Origin: Prevotellaceae bacterium
GTDB lineage: Bacteria > Bacteroidota > Bacteroidia > Bacteroidales > Bacteroidaceae
NCBI GenBank assembly: GCA_031262785.1
Contig: JAISHB010000075.1
Coordinates: forward strand, 1-51,517
Direction: 5' to 3'
DNA length: 51,517 bases
Position 1 is the first letter of the stretch. The number at the start of each line of letters is the position of its first letter. Made by a program: the position numbers and the translations under genes. Below, piece by piece: positions 1 through 7,952 of this stretch. Under the pieces are notes generated by a model. That model had not been told where the DNA came from. It worked only from the letters and a program-made list of their open reading frames with translations, and did no database searches.

Positions 1-262
1 CAAGCAACATTTGACCTTCAGACAAGCTTGCGACCGCCGTCGCAAGTAACATTTGACCTTCGGACAAGCTTGCGACCGCCGTCGCAAGCAACATTTAACC
101 TTCGGACAAGCTTGCGACCGCCGTCGCAAGCAACATTTGACCTTCAGACAAGCTTGCGACTGCCGTCGCAAGTAACATTTGACCTTGCGACAAGCTTGCG
201 ACCGCGGTCGCAAGCAACATGTAGTGCTGCGACAGCCTTGCGACGCCGGTCGCAAGCCGCAA
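1..262. repeat. 42-bp tandem array 1, upstream of the MORN gene
   Basis: Six head-to-tail units of exactly 42 bp; the marker CAAG(C/T)AAC recurs at 1, 43, 85, 127, 169 and 211, and a last partial unit begins at 253. The array probably continues beyond the left edge of the window. Each unit contains the dyad CTTGCGAC-N4-GTCGCAAG with arms that are perfect in every copy while the central four bases vary (CGCC, TGCC, CGCG, GCCG). An open frame runs through the array only because 42 is a multiple of three; I do not regard it as a gene. The array ends about 70 bp before the promoter of the MORN-repeat gene. Confidence 0.95.
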
Positions 263-331
263 AGCGCCTCCCTTTTACCAAAAAACTCCTAAAAAGTGAC
301 AGTCGCTGTTTTCACTCTGGCAGAATAATAG

Positions 332-339
332 TACCTTTG
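332..339 (+). promoter_or_regulatory. Promoter -7 element of the MORN gene
   Basis: TACCTTTG matches the Bacteroidetes primary-sigma -7 consensus TAnnTTTG and lies 32 bp before the ATG. No clear TTTG -33 box is visible; a TTTT run sits about 20 bp upstream. Confidence 0.6.
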
Positions 340-371
340 GCAACATCAATCATACAAAGATCCGTTACCCC

Positions 372-1538
372 ATGAAATACTTGTATTCCCTACTGATTAT
401 TACCCTGCTTTGCCTAAGTGGAGATGCTTTGCACGCCCAAGAAAAGAAGCCCAATCTCTGGGGCAAATTAGTCAACACCCTCACCCCTGCCACCAAAATA
501 GGTACCTACACGTTTAAAGACGGTGCCGTCTACACCGGCGAACTCAAAAGCCGCCGCCCGAGCGGCGAGGGCAAGACCCTCTATCCCAACGGTGACACCT
601 ACGAAGGAGCCTACCGCAAGGGCAAACGCGAAGGGCTGGGCACCTACACCGCCCAAAACGGTGAGCGCTACGAGGGACAGTGGTTTCAAGACCAGCGTCA
701 CGGACGGGGCACCTGCTACTTCGCTAACAACAATCGCTACGAAGGCCTCTGGTATCAAGACCTGCAAACCGGTGAAGGCACCATGTATTACTACACCGGC
801 GACACCTACCAAGGGCAGTGGGAGGCGGGCAAACGCCAAGGCAAAGGCATCTACACGTGGAAAGACGGCTCCTACTACGACGGGCCGTGGGTCGACGACA
901 AGAAAGAGGGTCAAGGCACCTTCGTATGGGTCAACGGCAGCCGCTACGAGGGCGATGTTCAAAACGACGTGCGTCAGGGCAAGGGCACCTTCAACTACGC
1001 CAACGGCGACAAATATGTGGGACAATGGCAAGACGACATGCAACAGGGGCAGGGCACCTACTACTTCCACACCGGCGAGCGCTACGAAGGCTCCTACCAA
1101 CACGGCCAGCGCACGGGCAAAGGCATCTACACCTACACCAACGGCAACCGCTACGAAGGCAACTTCAAAGATGGGATGCAAGAGGGCGAGGGCACCTTCA
1201 AATGGAGCATCGGGGCGGTCTACCAAGGCCAGTGGAAGAACAACCAGCGCAGCGGCCACGGCACCTACCGGTGGAACTCGGGCGACAGCTACGAGGGAGA
1301 GTGGCGCAACGACGCCTTCAACGGCACGGGCACCCTCATCCTAAACGACGGCTCGCGTTACGTAGGGCAATTCGTCAACGGCTTGGAAGAGGGACAAGGC
1401 GTACAGACCGACAAAGAGGGCAACCGCCACGAAGGCACCTTCAAGCAAGGCAAGAAGAACGGTGCCTTTGTCGAGACCGACAAGGCGGGCAAAGAGATTC
1501 GCCGCATCACCTACAAGATGGATCGGCCGGAGCGATAG
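372..1538 (+). CDS. Secreted MORN-repeat protein
   Basis: The protein has 388 residues. It begins with a signal peptide (about residues 1-23, MKYLYSLL... ending AHAQ), so it is exported to the periplasm or envelope. Almost all of the rest is about 14 MORN repeats of 23 residues, each with the core YEGxW or YxGx followed by GxG (for example YEGQW, YQGQW, YVGQF). MORN repeats form an elongated beta-hairpin sheet and usually act in protein or membrane contact; no catalytic domain is attached, so a specific role cannot be given. The repeats make the opposite strand open for 263 codons, which is a shadow. The gene converges on the histidine kinase gene with 18 bp between the stop codons. Confidence 0.9.
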   Translation: MKYLYSLLIITLLCLSGDALHAQEKKPNLWGKLVNTLTPATKIGTYTFKDGAVYTGELKSRRPSGEGKTLYPNGDTYEGAYRKGKREGLGTYTAQNGERYEGQWFQDQRHGRGTCYFANNNRYEGLWYQDLQTGEGTMYYYTGDTYQGQWEAGKRQGKGIYTWKDGSYYDGPWVDDKKEGQGTFVWVNGSRYEGDVQNDVRQGKGTFNYANGDKYVGQWQDDMQQGQGTYYFHTGERYEGSYQHGQRTGKGIYTYTNGNRYEGNFKDGMQEGEGTFKWSIGAVYQGQWKNNQRSGHGTYRWNSGDSYEGEWRNDAFNGTGTLILNDGSRYVGQFVNGLEEGQGVQTDKEGNRHEGTFKQGKKNGAFVETDKAGKEIRRITYKMDRPER

Positions 1539-1556
1539 CCGCTCACACCTCCTTTG

Positions 1557-2867
1557 TTATTTCAAGAACGTGATTCGAAAGCGCGTCAACCCGTCGTCGC
1601 CGGTGCGCAAGAAGAACGAACAGCCGTGACGACGCAACACTTCCCGTATAAAGATGAGTCCGATGCCTTGTCCACCCCGCTTGGTGGAGAAGAAGGGCGT
1701 GAAGAGCTTGGCCTCGACCTCGCGTGAGATGCCCATGCCGTTGTCTACCACCTCGAGGGTGCCCGAGGGCTGGGTGACGACCCTGATTTCACCGGCGTAA
1801 CCGGCGCCCTTCTGCCGGATACTCTCCACCGCATTCTTGAGGATGTTCACCAACACCTGCTCTACGAGGGCGGCATCCAACAGGTAGGTGCCCGCCTGCG
1901 CATCACAGGCCATCTGCAGGCGAATGCCCGCATCCCGACACATCCCCTCCATGAAACGCACGCACGAGGCCACCAGCTCATTGAGTTCCACCGGCGCCAA
2001 CACCGGCGCGGGAATCTTCACCACATCGGCAAAGCGGGTGATAAACCCGCTCAGCGAGTAGCATCGCTCGGCACTCACGCGCATCACCTCACAGAGGTCG
2101 GCCGTGCCCGGCATCTCGGCCAAGGTTTGCTCCACACTGTCGAGCGTGGAGATGATACCGGCCGTACTGTTGTTGACCTCGTGGGCAATCATGCGAATCA
2201 CCTTCTCGTAGGCCAGACGCTCCATGCGTGCCACCTCTTCGGTCATCTGTTCGATGAGGTAAAACGAGCGGGGGAAACCTTGGTCGACAAAGGTGGAGTG
2301 AATGCAACGGTAGACATTGGCATCACTCATCCGCACCACCGCCGAGCCGCCGCGGGGGATGGCATCCAGCTCCCCGGCCAGCGGCACCCCCAGCTCGGCC
2401 AATGACTTGCCCGTTGCCCGGTCGGGCGAGACGCCCAGCAGCTGCACGGCCATCGGGTTGAGTGCCGTGACCTCGCCGCCCAGCGACACAATCACCACCC
2501 CCATGGGCGAGGCTTTGATGAGCTGATCGAGGAAATGATTCTGCTCACGCAGGTGCAGGCGCTCGGTTTTGAGCTGTTCCATCATGCGGTTGAACAGCTC
2601 GACGATGCGGTCGGCCTCATACTGCCCCACCCTGCGGAGCCGGCTGCTGAAGTCTTGCTCGCGCAGCAGCTCCATACCGTAGCTGACACTCTCCATCGGC
2701 TTGACAATCTTTCGGTAGAAGGCCAGCAGAAAGGCCAGCAGCCCTATCAACAACCCCTCGATGACATATAGATGGAGCGGACGCATCCCGCCCACGCCCA
2801 GCATCAACAGCACGCCCAGCAAGGTCAGCAGCAGCGTCAGCAGTACAAAATAGGTTTTGATGCGCAT
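1557..2867 (-). CDS. Sensor histidine kinase (NtrY/NtrB-like)
   Basis: The protein has 436 residues. Two hydrophobic segments (about 5-26 and 33-50) anchor it in the inner membrane with almost no periplasmic loop. A HAMP-like linker (about 50-105) and a PAS domain (about 110-210) follow. The dimerisation and phosphoacceptor box holds H229 in MIAHEVNNS; the ATPase domain shows the N box (N345, NILKNAVES), G1 (DNGMGI, 375-380) and G2 (GQGIGL, 399-404). It lies 9 bp downstream of the sigma-54-type response regulator, so the two form one operon and surely one signalling pair. With no large sensor domain outside, the signal is probably sensed in the membrane or by the PAS domain. The stimulus is unknown. 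Confidence 0.93.
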   Translation of the reverse strand: MRIKTYFVLLTLLLTLLGVLLMLGVGGMRPLHLYVIEGLLIGLLAFLLAFYRKIVKPMESVSYGMELLREQDFSSRLRRVGQYEADRIVELFNRMMEQLKTERLHLREQNHFLDQLIKASPMGVVIVSLGGEVTALNPMAVQLLGVSPDRATGKSLAELGVPLAGELDAIPRGGSAVVRMSDANVYRCIHSTFVDQGFPRSFYLIEQMTEEVARMERLAYEKVIRMIAHEVNNSTAGIISTLDSVEQTLAEMPGTADLCEVMRVSAERCYSLSGFITRFADVVKIPAPVLAPVELNELVASCVRFMEGMCRDAGIRLQMACDAQAGTYLLDAALVEQVLVNILKNAVESIRQKGAGYAGEIRVVTQPSGTLEVVDNGMGISREVEAKLFTPFFSTKRGGQGIGLIFIREVLRRHGCSFFLRTGDDGLTRFRITFLK

Positions 2868-2876
2868 GGTTCGCGA

Positions 2877-4229
2877 TTAAGAGTGGATGCCGTGTTTCTC
2901 CAACCGGCGGTAGAGTGCGGCACGACTGATGCCCAGTGCCGAGGCCACCTGCGTGAGGTTGCCCTTGTAGCGGTCGAGTGCCCGGAGGATGGTTTGGCGC
3001 TCCATCTCATCGAGGGTCAGCCCCGAAGGCGCCGACACGGCGCTCCCCATCGTCTCGTCGGTGCGCTGATACTGTGCCTCGAAGTCGGCAGCCTCCAGTG
3101 TGGACTTGCCGCTGACCAGCAGGGTGCGTTCCACCAAGTTCTTCAGCTCGCGGATGTTCCCCTTGTAGGGAAGCCGTGAGAGGAACGCCAGCGCATCGGA
3201 CGAAAACTCGGGACGCGGCAGGTGATTGAGCGCAGCCTGTGCCTGGGCAAAGTGACGCGCCAGCAGGGGAATGTCGTCGCGCCGCTCGCGCAGGGCAGGC
3301 AGGTGGATGGTGATCAGGTTGATGCGGTAGAAGAGGTCTTCCCGAAAGGTATGTTCGGCCACTTTGTGCGCCAGATCGGCGTTGGTGGCCGAGACCACGC
3401 GGATGTCGGTCTTGCGCGGGCGACTATCGCCCAACACCTCGAAGGTTTGGTCTTGGAGCACGCGCAACAGCTTGACCTGACACGACAAATCCAAGTCGCC
3501 AATCTCATCCAAGAAGATGGTGCCCTTGTTGGCCAGCTCGAAGCGCCCCACGCGGTCGGTGGTGGCGTCGGTGAAGGCACCTTTCTTGTGTCCGAACATC
3601 TCGCTCTCGAACAAACTCTGCGAGATGCCCCCCAGATTGACCTTGACAAACGGCTGTTTGGCACGCAGGCTGTTGCGGTGAAGCGCCTCGGCGATCAGTT
3701 CTTTGCCCGTGCCGCTCTCGCCCGTGATGAGCACCGAGGCGTTGGTGCGGGCAATGCGCCCCACCGTGTCGAGTACCGCCGTGAGCGCGGCCGAGCGACC
3801 GATGATGTGGCTGCGGTTGAGCGTAAACGAGGGGGCTTCGTCCGCTTCAGCGGCAGGAGCAGCGGTGAGCGCCAGCGCCGTTTCGATGCGTTGCAGCAGG
3901 GCGGCGTTACTCCACGGCTTGGTCACGAAGTCGAAGGCACCGGCTTGCATGCCCTGCACGGCCAGCTCGATGCTTCCCCAAGCGGTCATGAGGATGACGG
4001 GCACATCGGGGCAAAACAGCTTGACCTGTTTGAGCAGCGTAAGCCCCTCTTCGCCGGTGGTGGTCAGGGTATAGTTCATATCCATCAAGATAAGCTCGGG
4101 CAGCGTGGTGCGAACCACCTCCATGGCCTGGCGCGGGGAAGAGACGGCCTGTGCATCATAGTGCGCACGCTTGAGCATGAAGCTGAGCGAGGAGCGGATG
4201 GCCGAATCGTCGTCGATGATAAGAATCAT
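2877..4229 (-). CDS. Sigma-54-dependent response regulator (NtrC family)
   Basis: The protein has 450 residues in the order REC, AAA+, Fis-type HTH. The receiver domain has the acidic cluster D6-D8, phosphoacceptor D50 and K104. The AAA+ domain has Walker A GESGTGKE (about 170-177) and Walker B FLDEIG (about 239-244). The sigma-54 contact loop reads GAFTDA (217-222) instead of the textbook GAFTGA. The C-terminus (about 400-450) is a Fis-like helix-turn-helix. When phosphorylated by the adjacent kinase it should activate RpoN-dependent promoters. It is the first gene of the operon and lies downstream of, and in the same direction as, the TolC-like gene; in Bacteroidetes such pairs often control envelope export genes. 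That link is inference. Confidence 0.95.
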   Translation of the reverse strand: MILIIDDDSAIRSSLSFMLKRAHYDAQAVSSPRQAMEVVRTTLPELILMDMNYTLTTTGEEGLTLLKQVKLFCPDVPVILMTAWGSIELAVQGMQAGAFDFVTKPWSNAALLQRIETALALTAAPAAEADEAPSFTLNRSHIIGRSAALTAVLDTVGRIARTNASVLITGESGTGKELIAEALHRNSLRAKQPFVKVNLGGISQSLFESEMFGHKKGAFTDATTDRVGRFELANKGTIFLDEIGDLDLSCQVKLLRVLQDQTFEVLGDSRPRKTDIRVVSATNADLAHKVAEHTFREDLFYRINLITIHLPALRERRDDIPLLARHFAQAQAALNHLPRPEFSSDALAFLSRLPYKGNIRELKNLVERTLLVSGKSTLEAADFEAQYQRTDETMGSAVSAPSGLTLDEMERQTILRALDRYKGNLTQVASALGISRAALYRRLEKHGIHS

Positions 4230-4291
4230 AGTGGTAAGTGAAAACTAAATTAGGAATTGTGAGAGGATTCACCCCTTGGGGGTGAGCCGGA

Positions 4292-4323
4292 CAAAGGTAC
4301 GGTTTCCGAGGTTGGGTGCCAAA
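4292..4323 (-). promoter_or_regulatory. Promoter of the response regulator-kinase operon
   Basis: On the minus strand TTTG (4323-4320) is followed after 20 bp by TACCTTTG (4299-4292), a full match to the Bacteroidetes -33/-7 promoter. The -33 box starts exactly at the end of the TolC-like coding region. Just downstream, 4285-4269 forms a short GC-rich hairpin (TCACCCC and GGGGTGA arms) that would sit near the 5' end of the mRNA, or serve as a weak terminator of the upstream gene. Confidence 0.75.
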
Positions 4324-5811
4324 CTATTCCTTGACAATGTCGTCGAAGTCGGCCTCCAGCTCGGTGTTACGCTCGAAGTCCCACAGGGTGAGGCTGCGCA
4401 GCTGGTAGAAATAGTACCAGAAGGAGTAGAGTTCGGTGATATGCCGGCGGCGGGCGTCATCTTTGGAGTCGCGGGCGTCGTTCAAGTCGAGGGTGCTTAT
4501 CTTGCCGATCAGGAACGTCTCGACACTGGTTTGGTAGCGGCGCTGGGCAATCTCGTCGGCCTCTTCCGCAATGGAGAGTTGCTGGGCTTGGTTGTTGAAG
4601 TTGGCCACCAACAGAAAGATGTTTTGGTTGAAGTCCATCTGCTCCTGCCGGAGCTGCGAAAGCACCACCTCGCGGTTGCTTTTGGCCACGCGCACCTTGC
4701 CCCTGCGCTTGCCCCAATCCAGCAGCGGGACAGATACGCCCAGCTGCACCACCTGATTGTCGCGCAGCCCGCGATAGGCGGCGTGCATCTCTTGGGCTAC
4801 GCCCGTGTAGCCGACGGAAGCAAAGAGGTTGATGCTGCGCAGGTTGCCGCGTGCGGTGGCCACGTCGTAGTCGGCCTCGAGTTGGCGCCGGCGGATGTTT
4901 TGGGCAAAGGAGTTGCGCTCCAAGGCCTTGTCGAGCACGAAGTGATACTCGATGGAGACCTCGGGCACCGACTGGGGAAGCACCGGATTGAGGTTCTCCT
5001 CCTCGGACAGCCCCAAGAACGAGCGCAGATTGAACATGCGCGCCTTGAGCGTGCTCTCGGCGGTGGTGACATCGGCCTTTCCCTGCAAGGCGTTGAGCTT
5101 GAGTTGCAGCAGATCGTTCTCGGAAATCTGCCCCATCTTGCGTTTGGCGATGGCCACCTCGTAGAGCCGCTTGGCATTCTCCTCGTTTTGGCGTGCCGTA
5201 CCGAGGGTCTCCTTGGCCAGCAGCAGGTCGAAAAAGCTGGTGATGGTTTTCATCGTGACCTCTTCGGTGGCGGTGATAAACGTGGCTTTGGCCTCGGCGT
5301 AACGCACCGGTTCGATGCGTCGGTTCCACTTGAGGCTGTTTACCCCGAAGATGGGCTGGGTCAGTTGCAAGCCCACCGGCACCGACATGAATTGATTCCC
5401 ACTCTTCTCACCCAGTTGGCGGATGAAGTCGAGCGACGAGGTGAGCGACAACCGGCCGCCGGTCAGCCAGATGTTCTGGTCGACCGACAAGGTACCCGAC
5501 AAGCCCAGCGTGTTGTTGCGCACAAACGTGTACGACCCGTCGGGGTTTTGGTAGGGGCTGTATGTTTTGTTGTAGTTGGGCAGCGTACCGGTGAGGTTGA
5601 CCTCGGGCAGCAGGTCGGCCCGAAAGGTGCGATACTCCCAATAGGCGGTTTTGAGCCGGTTGAGTGCCACGGCCGCATCCACCGAGCGGGTGCGCGCCAG
5701 TGCAATGGCTTGGGAGAGCGTAAGTTCGCGTTCGTGTGCAGGCTGTCCGGCACGCAGGAAAGCGGCACTCAGTGGCAGCAGGAGGGCGACAAGCAGGAAG
5801 ATTCTTTTCAT
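4324..5811 (-). CDS. TolC-family outer-membrane efflux channel
   Basis: The chosen start gives 495 residues: MKRIFLLVALLLPLSAAF... is a clean signal peptide, whereas an upstream in-frame ATG (5964) would put 51 unlikely residues before it and run through repeat DNA. The mature protein has the two-fold TolC layout: long alpha-helical segments with heptad character and the usual phrases for this family (LTLSQAIALA near the start; LSVPLLDWGKRR in the second half, about residue 370). TolC proteins form trimeric outer-membrane channels for RND, MFS or ABC exporters. No membrane-fusion protein or pump is next to it, so the partner lies elsewhere or beyond the adjacent operon. It is followed by the two-component operon on the same strand. 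Confidence 0.92.
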   Translation of the reverse strand: MKRIFLLVALLLPLSAAFLRAGQPAHERELTLSQAIALARTRSVDAAVALNRLKTAYWEYRTFRADLLPEVNLTGTLPNYNKTYSPYQNPDGSYTFVRNNTLGLSGTLSVDQNIWLTGGRLSLTSSLDFIRQLGEKSGNQFMSVPVGLQLTQPIFGVNSLKWNRRIEPVRYAEAKATFITATEEVTMKTITSFFDLLLAKETLGTARQNEENAKRLYEVAIAKRKMGQISENDLLQLKLNALQGKADVTTAESTLKARMFNLRSFLGLSEEENLNPVLPQSVPEVSIEYHFVLDKALERNSFAQNIRRRQLEADYDVATARGNLRSINLFASVGYTGVAQEMHAAYRGLRDNQVVQLGVSVPLLDWGKRRGKVRVAKSNREVVLSQLRQEQMDFNQNIFLLVANFNNQAQQLSIAEEADEIAQRRYQTSVETFLIGKISTLDLNDARDSKDDARRRHITELYSFWYYFYQLRSLTLWDFERNTELEADFDDIVKE

Positions 5812-5957
5812 ATCTGATTGTTTTGTTTGTCCCCACCACGGGCAAAGGCCGTACCAAAGGCGCAAACAGCCCGCTACACAGCAAAAGCGTCCGCAATCGG
5901 ACGCTTCTTTGTTCGATACCGAACGTAGGGAGGCTTGCCTGCAGGCCGGTTCTTCCC

Positions 5958-6158
5958 TTTCCACATTGCGGGTATTCAGTTTTTATGCAGTTTCTTCCCT
6001 TCCCACGTTGCGGTTATTCACTTTCTATGCAATTATGCAAAAACCGCGTTGCGGTTATTCACTTCTTATGCAAAGACAACCTTTCCCACGTTGCGGTTAT
6101 TCACTTTCTATACAAAAATGGAAAAACCGCAGTGCGGTTATTCACTTCTTATGCAAGT
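5958..6158. repeat. 42-bp tandem array 2, between tolC-like gene and 6.3-kb pair
   Basis: This array lies in the 504-bp divergent gap between 5812 and 6315. The marker TTGCGG(T)TATTCA recurs at 5966, 6008, 6049, 6091 and about 6132, giving periods of 42, 41, 42 and 41 bp. Two unit types alternate: one ends in CTTTCTATGCAA, the other in CTTCTTATGCAA. The latter type contains a hairpin AACCGC-N3-GCGGTT (6043-6057 and 6126-6140). Frames stay partly open across the array, but nothing else suggests coding. The rest of the gap (5812-5957 and 6159-6225) shows nothing I can name. Confidence 0.9.
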
Positions 6159-6225
6159 TTGGATTTACCCGGGCGTGGGAGGGGTTGTTTCTTAGGCAAA
6201 ACGGCGCTACTTTTAAGGTGGGTTG

Positions 6226-6256
6226 TTTGTAATCTCACTAAAAACAACGAACTTTG
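6226..6256 (+). promoter_or_regulatory. Probable promoter of the 6.3-kb gene pair
   Basis: TTTG (6226-6229) is followed after about 19 bp by GAACTTTG (6249-6256), one mismatch from TAnnTTTG. It is about 60 bp before the ATG of the first gene. Confidence 0.5.
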
Positions 6257-6315
6257 CGCAACAATAAAAAGAAATTCACCGTTTTCCATAGAAAACACCC
6301 CTATAAACAGGAAGA

Positions 6316-6636
6316 ATGAACAAGAGAATATCCAAAAGAACAGATGTGCGCAAAATCATCTTGCGCAAATACAAGTCTACCCGTATGATTCTTGACAAAG
6401 AAACCCAGAAGCCTCTTTTCAAAGTAGAGGTTGAACCCATCGAAGAAAGATACGGTTTATCGCATCCCATACTTACGGGCGTTGGAAGCCTCGTTAATAT
6501 TGCCGGTGAGACCGACACCTCCCGTCTAAATTACTTTTCCTCCCGACAAGCCCATCAGGACATCGCCTCCATTTGGAAACAAGTAGGAGCCTATGTGTTT
6601 GATGCCATGGGACAAATTGAACGAACCATTAAATAA
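6316..6636 (+). CDS. Hypothetical protein, 106 aa
   Basis: I do not recognise a family. The protein is small and basic at the N-terminus (MNKRISKRTDVRKIILRKYK), has a central beta-rich part and a C-terminal segment with SSRQAHQDIASIWKQVG that could be a helix. There is no signal peptide and no membrane segment. It is followed after 8 bp by the DUF2335 gene on the same strand, so the two are surely co-transcribed and may act together. Base composition is visibly more AT-rich than in the flanking metabolic genes, which hints at an accessory origin. Confidence 0.75.
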   Translation: MNKRISKRTDVRKIILRKYKSTRMILDKETQKPLFKVEVEPIEERYGLSHPILTGVGSLVNIAGETDTSRLNYFSSRQAHQDIASIWKQVGAYVFDAMGQIERTIK

Positions 6637-6644
6637 GCACTTTT

Positions 6645-7151
6645 ATGGGAAAGTCTACCAAAAACCAAACTGACGAACAGGACCTTATTCTAAAGCGCAT
6701 CCAAGAAGAGGGCGTGGAAGACATCACCCGTGTGGATGAAATATTAGCATCCCTTCCGGAAGATAAAAAGGAAATCATACTGGCAGCCTTTAGCAAAATA
6801 GAAGAGTCATCCTACTCTTTTCAAGGCCCTATTCCCCATCCCGAAATCATGAGAGGATATGAAGAGGTCTTACCGGGAGCGGCCGAGCGTCTTTTATCGA
6901 TGGCCGAGAAGCAACAAGCCCATAACATGGAAATAAACAAAACCCTTGTGGACAAACAAACCAGATTGGCAGCCAACGGACAATCGTGGGGAGGCTTTCT
7001 GGCTATCCTATGCGTCTCCATATCCTGCTTGTTGGGCTATTTGGGACACGATGTATTGGCCGGCACCCTGGGTACGACCACCATCATCGGTTTGGGAATC
7101 ATATTTGTACTCCACAAGAAGCCCAGCGAGAAGGGGAAAACTGAAAAGTAA
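6645..7151 (+). CDS. DUF2335 membrane protein
   Basis: The protein has 168 residues. The middle carries the DUF2335 signature: GPIPHPEIMRGYEEVLPG followed by AAERLLSMAEKQQAHN (about 65-105). Two hydrophobic segments follow (about 118-138 and 140-160), ending in a short basic tail. Members of this family are small predicted inner-membrane proteins of unknown function, often in accessory regions. It forms an operon with the 106-residue unknown protein. An assignment beyond family level would be guesswork. Confidence 0.85.
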   Translation: MGKSTKNQTDEQDLILKRIQEEGVEDITRVDEILASLPEDKKEIILAAFSKIEESSYSFQGPIPHPEIMRGYEEVLPGAAERLLSMAEKQQAHNMEINKTLVDKQTRLAANGQSWGGFLAILCVSISCLLGYLGHDVLAGTLGTTTIIGLGIIFVLHKKPSEKGKTEK

Positions 7152-7175
7152 CCCCTTCCCCACTCTTCCTATCTG

Positions 7176-7952
7176 TTAGCCTTCTATCTTCCCCCGAATC
7201 TTGGCAAGGTAATTCTTCATTCCTTCGGCGTCTCTACCCTTGATAATCTCGAGTAATTGCTTGAGTTCGACGCGGATATGCTCGACTTGCGCGGGTGTGC
7301 GCGGGTTGAAGAGGATTTCCTGCAGCAGGTAGTCGTCCTCGCCGAGCAATCCGCGGGCAATGGCCATGTGTTTTTTAAAGGTGGTGCCCGGCGCCTCCTG
7401 ATGCTTCATCACGGCGGCGAAGACAAAGGTGGAGACAAACGGGATGGAGAGCGAGTAGGCCACCGTCTGGTCGTGCTCCTCGAACGAATACTCGAAGATG
7501 TGAAGCCCCAGCGAACCGTAGAGGTCTTTGAAGAAGATGCGGCCGAGGTGATCGCCCTCGGTGATGAGGATGGCATTCTCGTGGCTGAGGTTGCTCAAAC
7601 TGGCAAAGGTGGGGCCGAACATGGGGTGGGTGGAGACGTAGCGGAATCCACTCTCGGCGTAGAACTGTTTCAGGCCGGTTTTGACCGAGGCAATGTCGCT
7701 GAGGATGCAGTCGCGGGGCAACACGGGCAGCACCTGCCGGAACGCATCGAGGGTGTATTTGACCGTGACGGCGTTGAGGACCAACTCGGGACGGAACTCG
7801 CGAATCTCTTCCAGCGAGGTGAAACGATAGGTGTTGTAGACGAAGCGCAGCTGTTGCGGATGGATGTCATAGACGGCTGTCTCGTGCTGAAAGCTCAGCA
7901 AATCGGTGAAGAAGGAGCCCATCTTACCGGCTCCGAGGATTAAAATCTTCAT
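7176..7952 (-). CDS. tyrA: Prephenate dehydrogenase
   Basis: The protein has 258 residues when started at MKILILGAGKMG, which opens with the Rossmann NAD(P)-binding motif GAGKMG. The longer open frame upstream overlaps the previous gene and is discarded. The enzyme oxidatively decarboxylates prephenate to 4-hydroxyphenylpyruvate, the precursor of tyrosine. Recognisable features are the conserved THPMFGPT phrase (about residue 105) and an all-helical C-terminal dimerisation half. Its ATG overlaps the stop of the DAHP synthase/chorismate mutase gene by four bases (ATGA), so translation is coupled. It is the last gene of the aromatic amino acid operon and so should be under the attenuator at 11.1 kb. 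Confidence 0.93.
   Translation of the reverse strand: MKILILGAGKMGSFFTDLLSFQHETAVYDIHPQQLRFVYNTYRFTSLEEIREFRPELVLNAVTVKYTLDAFRQVLPVLPRDCILSDIASVKTGLKQFYAESGFRYVSTHPMFGPTFASLSNLSHENAILITEGDHLGRIFFKDLYGSLGLHIFEYSFEEHDQTVAYSLSIPFVSTFVFAAVMKHQEAPGTTFKKHMAIARGLLGEDDYLLQEILFNPRTPAQVEHIRVELKQLLEIIKGRDAEGMKNYLAKIRGKIEG

Noticed and set aside
28..375. 115-codon ORF over array 1
   Set aside because: Open only because the repeat length is a multiple of three; no promoter or start context, and it overlaps the MORN gene promoter.
468..1259. 263-codon ORF opposite the MORN gene
   Set aside because: It mirrors the 69-bp repeats of the MORN gene; composition (Val/Ala-rich) is that of a shadow frame.
5651..6395. 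Long overlapping plus-strand ORFs across array 2
   Set aside because: Several frames are open at once, and they overlap the tolC-like start and the next gene; typical of repeat DNA.
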